Source: Plectosphaerella cucumerina | Taxonomy: Eukaryota; Ascomycota; Sordariomycetes; Glomerellales; Plectosphaerellaceae | DNA length: 64,000 nt | Assembly: GCA_020746995.1 (NCBI GenBank) | Contig: JAGPXD010000003.1 | Span: forward strand, 682,001-746,000 | Direction: 5' to 3' | Part shown: positions 1-10,356 of the stretch, in pieces | Numbering within the stretch: position 1 is the first letter of the stretch | Layout: every line of letters begins with the position of its first letter | Made by a program: the position numbers and the translations under genes | The notes under the pieces: generated by a model | What the model was told of the DNA's origin: nothing | Databases searched by the model: none | What the model saw: only the letters and a program-made list of their open reading frames with translations

Positions 1-492
1 AGAGCGTTCTGGCTGAGGCGCGGCTGCAGGTAGATGTTGAGGTTGCGGTAGGTTCCCTTGCGCAGAGCGGTCTTCATGGCCAGCTCGTTGCTATCCTGGG
101 CCCAGCCCGAGTTAACGGTGCGGTCGGTGCCCAGGAAGTTGAAGGCAATGTCGTGGGGCGCGAAATCGGCGTTGAGAACAGCCAGCTGGTTGGCGATCTG
201 GGTGTCCTATTCGAGGGTTAGTTACTAAGAACCTTAACCTTGGTATCAAGGCAGAACTCACGGTGACCCAGCCGCCGGCAGCGGTCTGAGCGGAAGCCAC
301 AACGTGGAAGTAGACGCCGACGTTGATGGTAGCACGCTCGGTGAGGTTGAAGTCCTGGCGAGCCTCCTGCGCGGCGAGGACCTTGGACATGCCAATGTGC
401 TCCGCGTCGGGTTCGGCGGTTCCGCAGCCGAACCTCTGGGCAGAGGCGCCCAGGGCGAGGAGGACGGAGACGAGGATAGGCTGAGCGAACAT
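1..492 (-). CDS. Secreted M43 (pappalysin-like) metalloprotease, 5' part
   Basis: Partial gene running off the left edge. Exon 1 is 492-262 and exon 2 is 206-1, with a 55-nt GTGAGT...TAG intron (207-261). The protein begins with a clear signal peptide (MFAQPILVSVLLALGASA), then a short pro-region with a Cys pair near RFGCGT, then the N-terminal part of the metalloprotease domain (VGVYFHVV, later NLNIYLQP). These are hallmarks of fungal extracellular M43B zinc proteases; the HExxHxxGxxH zinc site would lie downstream, outside the window. Expected role is extracellular protein degradation. The ATG was chosen because the signal peptide starts there and a TATA box lies about 95 nt upstream. The family call rests on the N-terminal third only. 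Confidence 0.82.
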
Positions 493-586
493 GATGCCAG
501 AGGAACTGTCAAGGAGGATTCAGGGGCTGTGGATAAAGATCGTGAGGTGGTGAGAAGACGTTGTCCAACAACCTGCCGACGGCCCC

Positions 587-592
587 TTTATA
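587..592 (-). promoter_or_regulatory. TATA box of the M43 protease gene
   Basis: TATAAA on the minus strand about 95 nt upstream of the protease ATG, followed by a TATAAAGGGG-type context. Position and orientation fit a core promoter. Confidence 0.5.
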
Positions 593-1939
593 CCCACGCT
601 GTTCTTGGCATCGCCATGTTGTATGAACCTCTCGAAATGCTCTCATCGTACCAAGAATTCTCTTTTCGGTAGGTGGTTAACGGATCACCATCAATACCAC
701 CCTGTTCTGTATACCACCCCTCTTATCTGCCCTGGTGACATCCTCGACACCCACCAGCCCACCATCTGGAGCCGCTCGGCACAATGTGCCGCTCTCCCAC
801 ATTCCGCAATCGTTCAAGCTTCCACCAAGCTTCACATGCAGGCCAGGGACAACCACCGATGACCGATGTAGCCGGCGGGCCCCCTTGCCCACTGCCGCCG
901 GCACTGCGCATCCCGTCCCCTGCTAGTCGCGGCCGGGACCCCAGAGATGGCTTTCTCCCGGTGCCAATCAGGGTCCATGCCCCCGACGGCACTCTTGGCT
1001 GCCGTGCAGGGCCCATCTGGACCGCCAGCCTGACTCAACAACAGGCCTCTGGCTTCCCAACCTTGAACCCACACGCCCAATCCTCCCCTTTCGACCGCGG
1101 CAGCTGCCTCAATCAGCGCGCATGCAACGACATGATGCTCCGTCTACCACATGCCTAATTCGGGGCCACCACCCGTCTCCTGAGCGGTTTTCTGCCATCA
1201 GGTCGTTGTGGTGGCTGAATTGCCGCCGCCATCGGGGGCGAATGGCGCTGGTGTGGGGGTTTCGCCACGCAGATCCTCGAGATTGTTCCGCGGTCCGCCG
1301 ATGCAACCTGCCGCGTCTCGACCGTGCTCTCTCGAGGCTTGACGCCATGCTGACAGTCAAGCAGTTGCTCCTGAACGAATCACAACCTGAAAAAGGAGGA
1401 GATGCGCTCTGGACCTCTGTGTGGTCGAGAGCAAAGGCCGGGTTCCCCGGCAGTCGCCCCTTATCCGATCGCGTGCTCTCTTGACCTTCCCCATAGAGCC
1501 GCCAAGGGGATTGGCATCAGTGTGGCTGGCCGAATACCACCTTAGCCCAGCCAACGAGCAGCTGGAGTTGACTGGCGGCTTCCACGAGCCCAATCACCAG
1601 ATGCCTTGGTTGCGGAGTTGTCAAGTCCTTGCGCTGACCGCCTGAGACATTGCTTTTGCAGGAACAGGACGACCAAGCCAAAGCCTGAGTTCATGGAGGG
1701 GTTGTCCGCCTGAGGTGGGGAACAGTCTTCAAGCCATTGCGGCTGGCGTTCAGCTCACGTATTTCTCCGTAGCGGCATATCTGATAAGGACAGGCACAAT
1801 CACTGCTTCATTACAAGTAACAAAAATGGAGAGCTACCTTATCTTAGAATAAACAGCAGAGCAGACTCAATCTTAGATTGATCCGCTTGTGTGTGGTGGG
1901 AAAGCACGTTCAGCCTGGTCAATTGACAAAAATGGAATA
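593..1939. other. Intergenic, no gene recognised
   Basis: About 1.35 kb upstream of the M43 protease gene. Short open frames exist on both strands but none has a recognisable domain or a splice-extended frame. It probably holds the upstream regulatory region of the protease. A run of five A (1928-1932) at its right end is the RNA polymerase III terminator (TTTTT on the minus strand) of the adjacent tRNA. Confidence 0.5.
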
Positions 1940-2034
1940 CTCCCCGAGACAGGATCGAACTGTCGATCTCCCGATATGCTGACGCTTTAAAAGCGCTAAC
2001 AGTCGGACGCCTTAACCAGCTGGGCCACCAGGGA
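1940..2034 (-). tRNA. tRNA-Asn (GTT) with a 21-nt intron
   Basis: Minus-strand cloverleaf read by eye. The acceptor stem is TCCCTGG/TCGGGGA with discriminator G. The D arm is GCCC...AGGC with loop AGCTGGTTA. The anticodon stem is TCCGA/TCGGG and the T arm is GACAG-TTCGATC-CTGTC. The anticodon loop reads CT-GTT-A, then a 21-nt insert (1976-1996), then A, so the intron sits at the canonical position after base 37. Anticodon GTT (plus-strand 1998-2000) and discriminator G fit asparagine. A TTTTT terminator follows within 8-12 nt. The mature length is 74 nt. Confidence 0.85.
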
Positions 2035-2352
2035 TTGGATGATGTCGGGAAGGTTAAACCAAAACTACAAAGCCATCACCGATTAGATTCCACTCGGGGG
2101 TCGCCATGCACACCAATCCTACCCCGCCTTCCATTTCTTCCAAGTTCTTGTCAGTTGCACACCCCAGCCAAGAACGCCTGAACCTTGTAGACAGATGCAC
2201 TTGCAGTTTACAAATGTTGCGCTTCAGGCAATCAGCTTGCACCTCTTTAAAGGAGTGGCAGCCCACTCTTGCGTGCCGAATGATGCCAGACTCCAACATC
2301 TCTGTGAGCTTTGCTTCAACTCTTTTACTCAATTCGCCTACAGTATTGCAAC

Positions 2353-3247
2353 ATGAACAGCCCAGACTCCACCCCGTCTTCTCCGACAGCCAACATCGAG
2401 CCTTTGCCAGCTGACACAGTCGGCCACAGAGACTTACAAAATCGCCAGCCTCCCCTCACGAACAGGATCGACTACCGCCTCATCAAAACTGACAATGGCA
2501 TCAACATTCTTCTGGCCGCCATCCATAGTGTTCGCCACGTTCAAGAACCTCCGGCCTTGTTCGTTAGTTTCCACGGTGCATGCATTGAACGCGGCTCGAT
2601 GGGCACCATCTCTGTCTTCACGATCTACGTTGCCCAAATCAAGACAACCTTCCTCGTTGACGTCCTCTTCATGGGCCTCGACTGCTTCAAATATGTCATC
2701 CGGGAAAACAATCTCTCCATCCAGAGCGTCCTCGAGTCTGTTGAGATCCCCAAGGTTTCTATGACTTTCGCAATACCAACAATGCCCTTCACGGCGCATG
2801 CGGAATCAAGCTCGAACATGTCCACGACCTAATGCTAATGGGCCGAATTCGCCGCATACCTGGCGGCCGACCAGCCAGCAAAACGCCGGGCGACGAGATC
2901 CTCAGGAAGGAGAGGAAGAAATTCACGCGGTTCGTTAAAGATCAAGAAGAGAGGTTCCCTGTTTACCCGACGGGGACACACGCATCGTCGACCGGCGACC
3001 GTTTTCACAGACCGCCATAGATCACTGCGTCAAGCTCATAATCAGTCGAGCAAGTTTGTGGGATCTCTATCACCCAATGACGGAACTGAGACGGGAGTCA
3101 TACCGCAACCGTCTTCGTGGTTGGATCTTGGACTCCAGGTCTCGGGACTACAACCCAGAGACGAATACAGTGCCAGGGGCAAGGGAGAGGCCAAGGCGAG
3201 GTCGCCCGCCACGTGGAGGAGCGGCAGCATCGGCGTTGCTACCTTAA
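2353..3247 (+). pseudogene. Broken 3'-5' exonuclease-domain (DnaQ/ExoD-like) gene
   Basis: Three consecutive segments in three reading frames together follow a fungal 3'-5' exonuclease-domain protein. Frame 1 (about 2353-2755) runs from MNSPDSTPS through ALFVSFHGACIERGSMGTIS to VLESVEIPKV. Frame 2 (about 2756-3000) continues FYDFRNTNNALHGACGIKL, then KKFTRFVKDQEERFPVYP. Frame 3 (to 3247) carries RPFSQTAIDHCVKLII and WDLYHPMTELRRESYRNRL. The first shift looks like a one-base loss in a T run at about 2755. The acidic catalytic positions expected in the family are changed: the D-x-E motif reads S-F-H, and the YCxxD motif reads HCVKL. Frameshifts plus lost active-site acids indicate a decayed gene rather than missed introns. 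Confidence 0.7.
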
Positions 3248-3643
3248 ATACAGACTGAGTGGGCCAGGACAATGGCAGAGAGGTGTACTTTAGGAACTTT
3301 ACAGTGGGATCCGATGCCAGCCCACTATCCTATTCATTTTTGTTAACCCTGAGACTTGCCATGCCTTCTGTTTACCACTGCAAGCTTCCTTCCCCACATC
3401 AGTCGTCCCTCTTCTGACCAAGAGACTCCATGTGAAGGTGGAACATCGATATTCGTCTTGATACACATGTGGCGTTGGGCAACAACAGAGTATTTCACTG
3501 AGCTTGGGCTGATGCGCCAGCGACAGTAGCCAATGAGAAACTTGAAGGAGTCATCAGAATGTAGAGGGAGACCCAGGCAACAGAAGAACTCAAGGCAGCA
3601 TGAGCAAACGGCCCCAAGTCCGTGCGTGAAAGCCCCCGACTCC
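3248..3643. other. Intergenic, convergent
   Basis: About 400 bp between the exonuclease pseudogene (+) and the 3' end of the HET gene (-). No gene, repeat or RNA recognised; expected to hold 3' UTR sequence. Confidence 0.4.
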
Positions 3644-6114
3644 CTAGATGATCGTAACTCGACCCCATGCAAATCCTTCCCGCTCACACTCTTCACCGTG
3701 CATGATGCCATGGACATAGCTCTCGCCGATCAGAACGTGCCCTGACTCTCCTTGACTGCGCTTGTCCCTGAGAACGAATGGCATCTTGCCGCCCCTCAGC
3801 ACGTACACCTCGTCCCCTTCCTGCACGCTAAGAGGGCCCAAGCCGAACAAGCCCTTCTCGGTGGCAAAGAAGCTGTAGCCACGAGCGCATTGGTCCATCA
3901 TGTGGCGAAAAGGTAGAATCCAGTCTTGCTCTCCTGGTGTGACCTTGCCGAAGCGAGGAATTATGTGCTCGTACAGCAGCTTCCATAAGCCTGGCCGAGC
4001 CGCCTTGATGGCAGTGGCAGATACGGCGAAAGGGCCTATAAAGCCGCTGAGACGAATAGCGATGTTCTGCTCATTGTTGATCTCGTCAGGGCTGTTGGAA
4101 CCGCGGAGAAAAAGCCTTAGCTCGGATTCGATAGCCTGGCTGCTGGCTGCCATTCTTACGACCTCCAGGTCATCGAAACGGTCGGGATGGATGCCATACT
4201 TGGCACCAAGACGGTCTTTGGTGGCGGCCCTACCTCCGTGAACTTGGTTAGTAGTTGCTGTAAAGTAGCGGAAGATGCTCGAGAAATCGGGGATTGTATG
4301 GTAGGACAGGCTCACCAGACTGATCCGACGCAGCAGTGCACCACCATATCAAAAAAGCGTCGCCTGAAAATATCCACCCCCTCTTCGTTGTCATCGTTTG
4401 CCCAATCACGGACGATCGTGCGCCATAGCGCGTCGACGGCGTCGATTTGGTCACCAGCGGTATATGGTGCTCCCAAGAAAGAAAAAGAATCCAGGGCTGT
4501 TGCGATTCGGTCGAGCCAGTCCTCGTAGGGCTCGGGTATCTTGCTAAGGTCGAGATCAAGTGGACATGCAATGACGATGCGGTCCACCATCCAGCCATCA
4601 AGGATGAGACTGTTGCCTGAGATCTCCGGAGGCTTACTGCAGATGGTAGAGGACCTACTTGAGGCGGGGACATGATTGTTCGTTTGTCTCTTTGTTGCTC
4701 CATCGCCTGAGAAAGTGAGAGTGAAGCTTCTGATGGTTGAGAAACTTGGAACCCAGGACGGACCAGAGTGCTCGGACGGACGTGGGTCGTACACGGCAAG
4801 GGACAAAACGTCCAAGAAATCCTCGGTCTGTCGCAACAAGAGACACTCGACAGCATCCCGAGCCACTCGTTCGTAAGGCTTGGAATAGTCTGGGGAGAGA
4901 GAGGATGGAAGAGAGCCGTCATCCTCCAGTTCCTGGACGACGAGTCCTAATAAGGCGTATATCCTGTCCTGTGGGAAGTCTCTGTCTGTTTTGAAGACCG
5001 AGGACTCCATGAGGAGAAAAGTGAGGGCTTGCTTGATTCCAATAACGGAGTTGAAACGTCGGCGCCACAAAGAGAAAATACATAGGTGATCTTTGGACGG
5101 CATCCATTCGTTAAGGTCATCGAGTTCTTCGTAGTGGATTCCAAGCATCCGGTGCAGTCCGCTATAAGCTAGGAAGTCCTGCGACTCTCCCAGCATCCGG
5201 AAGTCCATGAGGTGGTCTCCGCACAGAACGCCTACGCAGCGGGCAAGGCATACCTCCTGCAGAATCCAGAGACGCGTGAAGACCTTTCGGCGGCAAAATC
5301 TGTAGTAATGCCTCCATGCGGGAGAGTCTTGTGGTGGCAAACGGAACATATGCTGGATTGTCGAGAGATTACAAGCACGGAGCCGGCTCCAAGCTTCACT
5401 CCTTGGAGAAGTGACATTCCGAGTGGCGAAATGCAGTCGATGAATGAGATCGAACGCCGCGACAGTGTCAATGTTATCAATGTGTTCGCCGACCCAGAGC
5501 AGGACTCCTCGCGCCTGGCTGTAGATCTTTCCCATGAGGGGTATCTGTTGCTCCTTGTCACGGATGCCGGACGGGCCCTGGTTGATGCAGAGCTGATCAA
5601 TCCAGAGCTTCTGGACGTGCTTTTTGCTGCGGATGCGCCGCAGGCAGCGTGAGAGGTTATGTGTGATGGGGATCGAGCGCGATCCATTGTCCAACCATAC
5701 GGCTTCGTCGTCCGCATTCATTTTGGCGTCATCCGAAAACCATGTGTACGAGATGGCTAGGTAGTCTGGCTTGCTTTCGTCGTGTCCGACCGGGTCATCT
5801 GCGGATGTCTGTGGCCAAAGATGCTTGAGGGAAAAGTCGACTCCGTCAACGAAGTCGGGTTCCATCCAAGCCCGGACGATGTTGTCCTTCAGCCGGAACT
5901 CCTCGAACGAACCCCTCAAGTGATCTCCGAAGGATCCGGGAGACAAATGGAAGAGGCGGATGGTGTTGGAGGATGCGATGGGCTCGTGGGTGAAGTGAGA
6001 GTGACTGTCGTTGGACGTTCTGGGTTGTTTAGGCTCAGAGCGTGTGCCATTTGCGTCCTCTTCGTCTCCAATGACTAGAACGTCAAGAATCATCCCGCGA
6101 GTAAAAGTTCCCAT
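3644..6114 (-). CDS. HET-domain (heterokaryon incompatibility) protein
   Basis: Two exons, 6114-4316 and 4229-3644, joined across an 86-nt GTGAGC...GGTAG intron containing CTAAC. The product is 794 aa. The HET domain lies at roughly residues 110-270: YLAISYTWFSDDAKM, LWIDQLCINQGPSG and QIPLMGKIYSQARGVLLWVG are its three signature blocks. The C-terminus has the usual HET-protein ending (RGYSFFATEKGLFGLGP, then a GDEVYVLRGGKMPFVLR barrel-like stretch and SYVHGIMHGE). HET proteins act in non-self recognition and cell death after fusion of unlike hyphae; the partner allele or gene is not visible here. An acceptor at CCAAG was rejected because it puts a stop in frame, and the chosen junction restores a Trp codon. 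Divergent from the alcohol dehydrogenase. Confidence 0.9.
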
Positions 6115-6766
6115 TGTGGTCTTTATTACTCACGGACGGGAATTGGTGATCAGGTGGTGGTTGGTGACTCAAATGCAGAGGAAGGTTTGGAGCTGCGGTG
6201 AATGGGATGTGATTATACGTGCATGAGCTTTCAAGCTGCGCCTCGAGAGATCGATGCATGATTGGTAGAACTGACCTCAGCTTCTTGAAAGTGTACAGCC
6301 GCCATGCAGGTCGCATGTTGCTTTGGCACCGGCTGATTGGCTGGGTGAGGGGGTGAGCTGCTGCCTGGGTGGTCTGACAAAATGGGAGACCCCTCGAGGC
6401 AAAAGGAGTCTTGGCGATTCCTATCGTCGACTTCATTGCCGGGAGGAACCTCCGTCAGTAAGAGACCAAACCCAGCAAATGCTTCAGAGGGTTTCCACAC
6501 CTCCTGGTGAGATCAGACACAGTCCCATCGAAAAAAGATGGGATTCGGCTCGACGTGACGTCAAGTTCAAGGCCAAGTGGTCCACTATCGTGAGATCCGC
6601 TCATCGCGATCCGGCCTCTGGTGGGTGAGGCATGATTCAGATCTCATGTCATTATGATGCCTTCGGAGCTGTTCTCCTGAACTCAGGAAGTGTATAAGAA
6701 CCGGTACTCTGATCGTTTACAGCATAACGTGCTCATTGACTTTTCCATCCGAAACCCTTCTTCAAA
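6115..6766. promoter_or_regulatory. Divergent promoter region, HET gene / alcohol dehydrogenase
   Basis: 652 bp shared by the HET gene (-) and the dehydrogenase (+). A TATAAGA box at 6693-6699 lies 74 nt before the dehydrogenase ATG. No coding region recognised. Confidence 0.5.
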
Positions 6767-7861
6767 ATGACACCTACCATACCCAAGGAAATGCGCGCTG
6801 CCCGCATCAAGGACTTCAACAAGGGTTACGAAGTCGTTACCGTCCCCGTCCCCTCAGATCTCGGCCCCACCGATATCCTCATCAAAGTTGAGGCCGCCGG
6901 CTACTGCCACACAGACCTCCAAGTCCAGCAAGGCGTCTACGAAGCCTCAGGCGCGCACCCCGGCCTCATCGGCTCACATGAACCCTTCGGGCGCATCGTC
7001 AAGCTCTCCCCCGAGGCTGAAACGGCCGGTTTCAATCTCGGCGACCGCGTCGGCTCCATCAACACGTACGGCTGCTGCGGAAAGTGCGCCTCGTGCGCGG
7101 TCGGCAAGCAGCTATGCGACAATCTCGAGGGCATGCTGGGGCTCACGCTTGACGGCGGGTTTGCAGAGTACATGAAGGCCGATGCGCGGGTCATTCGTGC
7201 CGTGCCGGACGAGATCCCCGCTGCCGAGGCGGCGCCGCTGTTCTGCGCCGGCGCGACCGTCTACGGTGCGCTGGCCGCTGCCGACCCGAAGCCTGGCCAG
7301 TGGTTAGCCATGATCGGCATTGGTGGGCTGGGCCATCTGGGCGTGCAGTACGCCAAGGCCATGGGGTGCAAGGTCATCGCCATTGACAACAGGCAGGAGG
7401 CGCTTGACTTGGCGACCAGTGTGCCGGATCACCTGAGGCCGGATAGGACGTACCTCGTCGATAGCGATGAGGCGAAGGACAAGGTGGTGAAGGAGCTCCA
7501 GGGAGCTTTCTACGACACGAACCCCGGCGTCGACCGCGTTGTCATCAACGCCGAGGCACGGCCGCTTGTCTCCTTCGGTCAGCAGTTCCTGCGGAAGGGC
7601 GGCGTGCTCGTCGACGTCGGACTGCCGGCAGACGGGCCGTTCGAGGTGGATCCGTTCGCGCTCAACTTCAAGGAGCAGACGATTCGTGGTGCGCTCATCT
7701 GCACGCCGGAGCAGAGCCGGGATATGCTCAAGCTGCATGCCGAGAAGGGGTGCAGGACGCATATTGAGAAGACGTATGGTGTGGAGGAAGCCAACCAAAT
7801 GGCAGAAGACTACCTGTCGAAGAAGCTGCAGGGCAGGTTGTGTATGGTGTTTGCAGATTAG
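6767..7861 (+). CDS. Zinc-dependent alcohol dehydrogenase (MDR family)
   Basis: Intronless, 364 aa, the usual length for fungal ADH. The catalytic zinc ligands are visible: C47-H48 (AGYCHTD), H71-E72 (GSHEPFG) and C160 (PLFCAG). The structural zinc cysteines cluster at about 104-117 (CGKCASC...C). The Rossmann dinucleotide motif is GIGGLGHLG near 184-192, followed by an acidic residue in KVIAIDN that suggests NAD(H) preference. It should interconvert alcohols and aldehydes in the cytosol; the substrate cannot be told. ATG context is AAAATGA and a TATA box lies 74 nt upstream. Its 3' end is only 48 bp from the convergent neighbour. Confidence 0.95.
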   Translation: MTPTIPKEMRAARIKDFNKGYEVVTVPVPSDLGPTDILIKVEAAGYCHTDLQVQQGVYEASGAHPGLIGSHEPFGRIVKLSPEAETAGFNLGDRVGSINTYGCCGKCASCAVGKQLCDNLEGMLGLTLDGGFAEYMKADARVIRAVPDEIPAAEAAPLFCAGATVYGALAAADPKPGQWLAMIGIGGLGHLGVQYAKAMGCKVIAIDNRQEALDLATSVPDHLRPDRTYLVDSDEAKDKVVKELQGAFYDTNPGVDRVVINAEARPLVSFGQQFLRKGGVLVDVGLPADGPFEVDPFALNFKEQTIRGALICTPEQSRDMLKLHAEKGCRTHIEKTYGVEEANQMAEDYLSKKLQGRLCMVFAD

Positions 7862-7909
7862 GTAGATGGCTGAATATCGAAATGCAACGCTCATGAATGT
7901 TCCCCCTCG

Positions 7910-8581
7910 TCACAGGTACTGTGCCAGGACGGCCGCGGCGCTCAGAACCAGCATGCTGACGAGAGGCACCGATGCCATGACACCCGCGGCCTTGGGAGGG
8001 TTGAAGTCCTTCAGACACTGCTGATTGCAGAGTTCCTCCTCCTTCACGGCCGTCGCATTCCCCTCACCTTCCTCCCAGAACCGAATCGCGCACCCCCTGA
8101 CGCACCCGTACGCAAAGCATGAAGTGTCATCCTCATAAGTCCCGACTCCCCTGCCCGCGAGCTCTCTCTCGCTCCACGTGCCATTCCCACCACTCACTGT
8201 GACGCGATGGCTGTAATCCCAGCCATTGTTGCGCCCCGTGCCCTTGTGGATGAGGCTTGTGGACAGGCGCACGCGCGTCTTGTCAGGCACGACGTCAGCG
8301 GGGATGGTGATGTTGATGAGCTGGTCGTCGAGGCGGGTGAGGAAGGCAAGCCAGCATATGGGGCCGGCGCCCCAGCCGGGCGGCTCGACGGAGAGGTAGA
8401 GGCGGTAGAAGTCGAAGCGGGAGCGGAGCTCCGAGTCTGCCTCGATGTTTTGGTCGATGCGGACCTGGGTGAGGACGCTGGCATTGAAACCGTCGGGGAG
8501 GTGGAAGGACGTGCGATCGGCGCGGCAGAGGGTTATGACTGCAATCAAGAGAGTGGCGACCGCCAGACGGAGGAGCGTCAT
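7910..8581 (-). CDS. Secreted, probably GPI-anchored protein of unknown function
   Basis: 223 aa without introns. The start at 8581 was chosen because a signal peptide begins there (MTLLRLAVATLLIAVITLC, cleavage near RA). The frame is open further upstream but that stretch is Ser/Pro-rich and weak. The mature part has several N-glycosylation sequons (GFNAS, LINIT, GNGTW, GNATA) and six Cys in the C-terminal half (CFAYGCVRGC, LCNQQC). It ends in a hydrophobic tail (VPLVSMLVLSAAAVL) typical of a GPI attachment signal. I do not recognise a family. The kelch gene lies 204 bp upstream on the same strand. Confidence 0.75.
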   Translation of the reverse strand: MTLLRLAVATLLIAVITLCRADRTSFHLPDGFNASVLTQVRIDQNIEADSELRSRFDFYRLYLSVEPPGWGAGPICWLAFLTRLDDQLINITIPADVVPDKTRVRLSTSLIHKGTGRNNGWDYSHRVTVSGGNGTWSERELAGRGVGTYEDDTSCFAYGCVRGCAIRFWEEGEGNATAVKEEELCNQQCLKDFNPPKAAGVMASVPLVSMLVLSAAAVLAQYL

Positions 8582-8785
8582 GGCGGGTGATTGACCGCGG
8601 GAGGTGAGGTGTGGGCGACGGTGAAGAGATTGAGATGATGGGAAATTCATGGAAGTTGAGCTGAAGTTCCTTTCGTCGGTGAGACGGGAATTAGTCATCG
8701 ATTTTCAGGGGGTTCAGGGGCGAACTGCGCGAAGGATTCGGAGAATTCAGGGGCTTCCAACTTGAACTGGACATGAGGCCCGGCG

Positions 8786-9846
8786 CTAGAACTCAAGCTT
8801 CCACACGTCCCCCAGGCGCGAATTGTCCTCAGCCAGGCCTCCATGCACAAGCACAAACTGCCGCCCATCCTCCCCGGCCACATCGGCATCGAACCAACCC
8901 CTCGGCGCTGGCGCCTTTGCCCCTCCAACGCTCTGGATCTTCGCCCATCTCCTCTCGCTCACATCAAACGCCCATGCATCAGCAAGCATCTTTCCCGCGC
9001 CCGCATGGCCAAGCGAGCTGGGATCCCTTTCGCCAAACAGGGTGACCAGCGTCTTCCTCCCACGAACCTCCAACGCCACGAGAGCAGACACACTCCTTGC
9101 CTCCGGCCCCTCGACTCCGTCAGGCTTGTACTCGTGGGTTGACCAGCTCCCAGCCGCAACGTCATAGACATCCAGAGCGCCGCCCTGCTCCGTCTGCCCG
9201 TCGAAGCCGTTGAGGCGGTACACCTTCCCGTCCTGGAAGGCGATAGACGCGCCACCTCGCGAAGGAGGCGGGGCGTCGGGCAGCTGGGCCCAGACGCGTG
9301 AAGTGAGGTTGAAGGCCCAGAGGTCTGCGAGCCGGCCTGACTCGGGACACCCGGCGTGGAGGAACAGGGTGTCGGTGCCGTCGGAGGCGAGGCAGTGGTA
9401 GCTCCGGCCGGCGGGCACGGGAGCGGCGGGGTCGGCGGGGGTGATGGCCTCCCAGGCGTTGTCGCGGGGCGTGTACCGCCACAGGGCTCCTTTTTCCTCG
9501 ACCGGGGCCATGGCGATGCCGCCGCGGCCGGAGAAGAGGTAGACTGCGTCGCCGGCCGTGGCAGAGGGAGACCCGACGCGAGGGGAAGGCGCGGTGGCGG
9601 GCGCTGTGACGGTTTCCGTGGAGAGGTCTTAAAGGTCAGTGGGCTGATCCAGGCTTGGGAGAGATTGAACGCACTGGCTCCGGCGCGGATTGAGACGCGG
9701 TCGATGCTGTTGTCAACGGGTTCACGGGGGAGGAGCTCGCCGCCGAAGACGAAAGCCTCAGCGCCGAGGGCCGAGAAGGCCTGGGACGAGCGACGCAGTC
9801 GGTCGCTCTCCGCGAGGAGGTGCCATGTCGCTGTGAAGGTGGTCAT
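8786..9846 (-). CDS. Kelch-repeat beta-propeller protein
   Basis: Two exons, 9846-9675 and 9627-8786, around a 47-nt GTGCGT...CTGAC...AAG intron; 337 aa. The protein is built of kelch-type blades with repeated GG/aromatic-Trp spacing: EAFVFGGELLPRE, DAVYLFSGRGGIA, DTLFLHAGCPESGRLADLW, GKVYRLNGFDG, TLVTLFGERD and FVLVHGGLAEDNSRLGDVW. Length and blade count fit a single six-bladed propeller with no other domain. Such proteins in fungi resemble nitrile-specifier or galactose-oxidase-like kelch proteins. A catalytic role cannot be inferred; it is more likely a binding scaffold. No signal peptide is seen, so it is probably cytosolic. Divergent from the ferroportin-like gene. Confidence 0.85.
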
Positions 9847-10356
9847 GATTCGTCCGGTGAGTGCACTGAGCTATGTTGAGCAAGGGACCGATGTCAACAG
9901 CGAAGACCTGGGATTGAATCAGTTATCACCATGATGGTGAGGGAATTTGGAGGTGAGGACCCTGATGGATCCTTGGGGAAGCTATCGCCGGAACCCAATC
10001 GGCATTTAAGTGCTAGGACGAAGGGGGCATGGCCGCGCTGATCAGAGTGTCATTGCAGCTTCTAGGGCAGGTCTTGCGCCTGAATGCTCGTCGTACGATC
10101 CGGGGCGGCCAAGTCCCGACGTTCCAGCGGGCAGGCCCCGACAGGGTCGGAGGATGCATGGATCCAGGGGCCCTTGTACGGCCAAATCGGCAGCCGTTGA
10201 GGCGCTGTGGTGTCGGACGATATCGGCCTTCAACTTTCTTCCCAACGTCATGTTCGTCCTTCACCTTAAAGACACCGCTCTTCAGCCGAAGACAACCTCA
10301 CCTACCCAAATGCTCAATTGATTGCTACGAGAGACTACGTTCACTGCCGCTCAAAG
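9847..10356. promoter_or_regulatory. Divergent promoter region, kelch / ferroportin-like genes
   Basis: 510 bp shared upstream region. No coding sequence or convincing TATA element seen. Confidence 0.4.

Noticed and set aside
7304..7894. Long open frame antisense to the alcohol dehydrogenase
   Set aside because: Shadow of the GC-rich third positions of a well-supported gene; no domain of its own.
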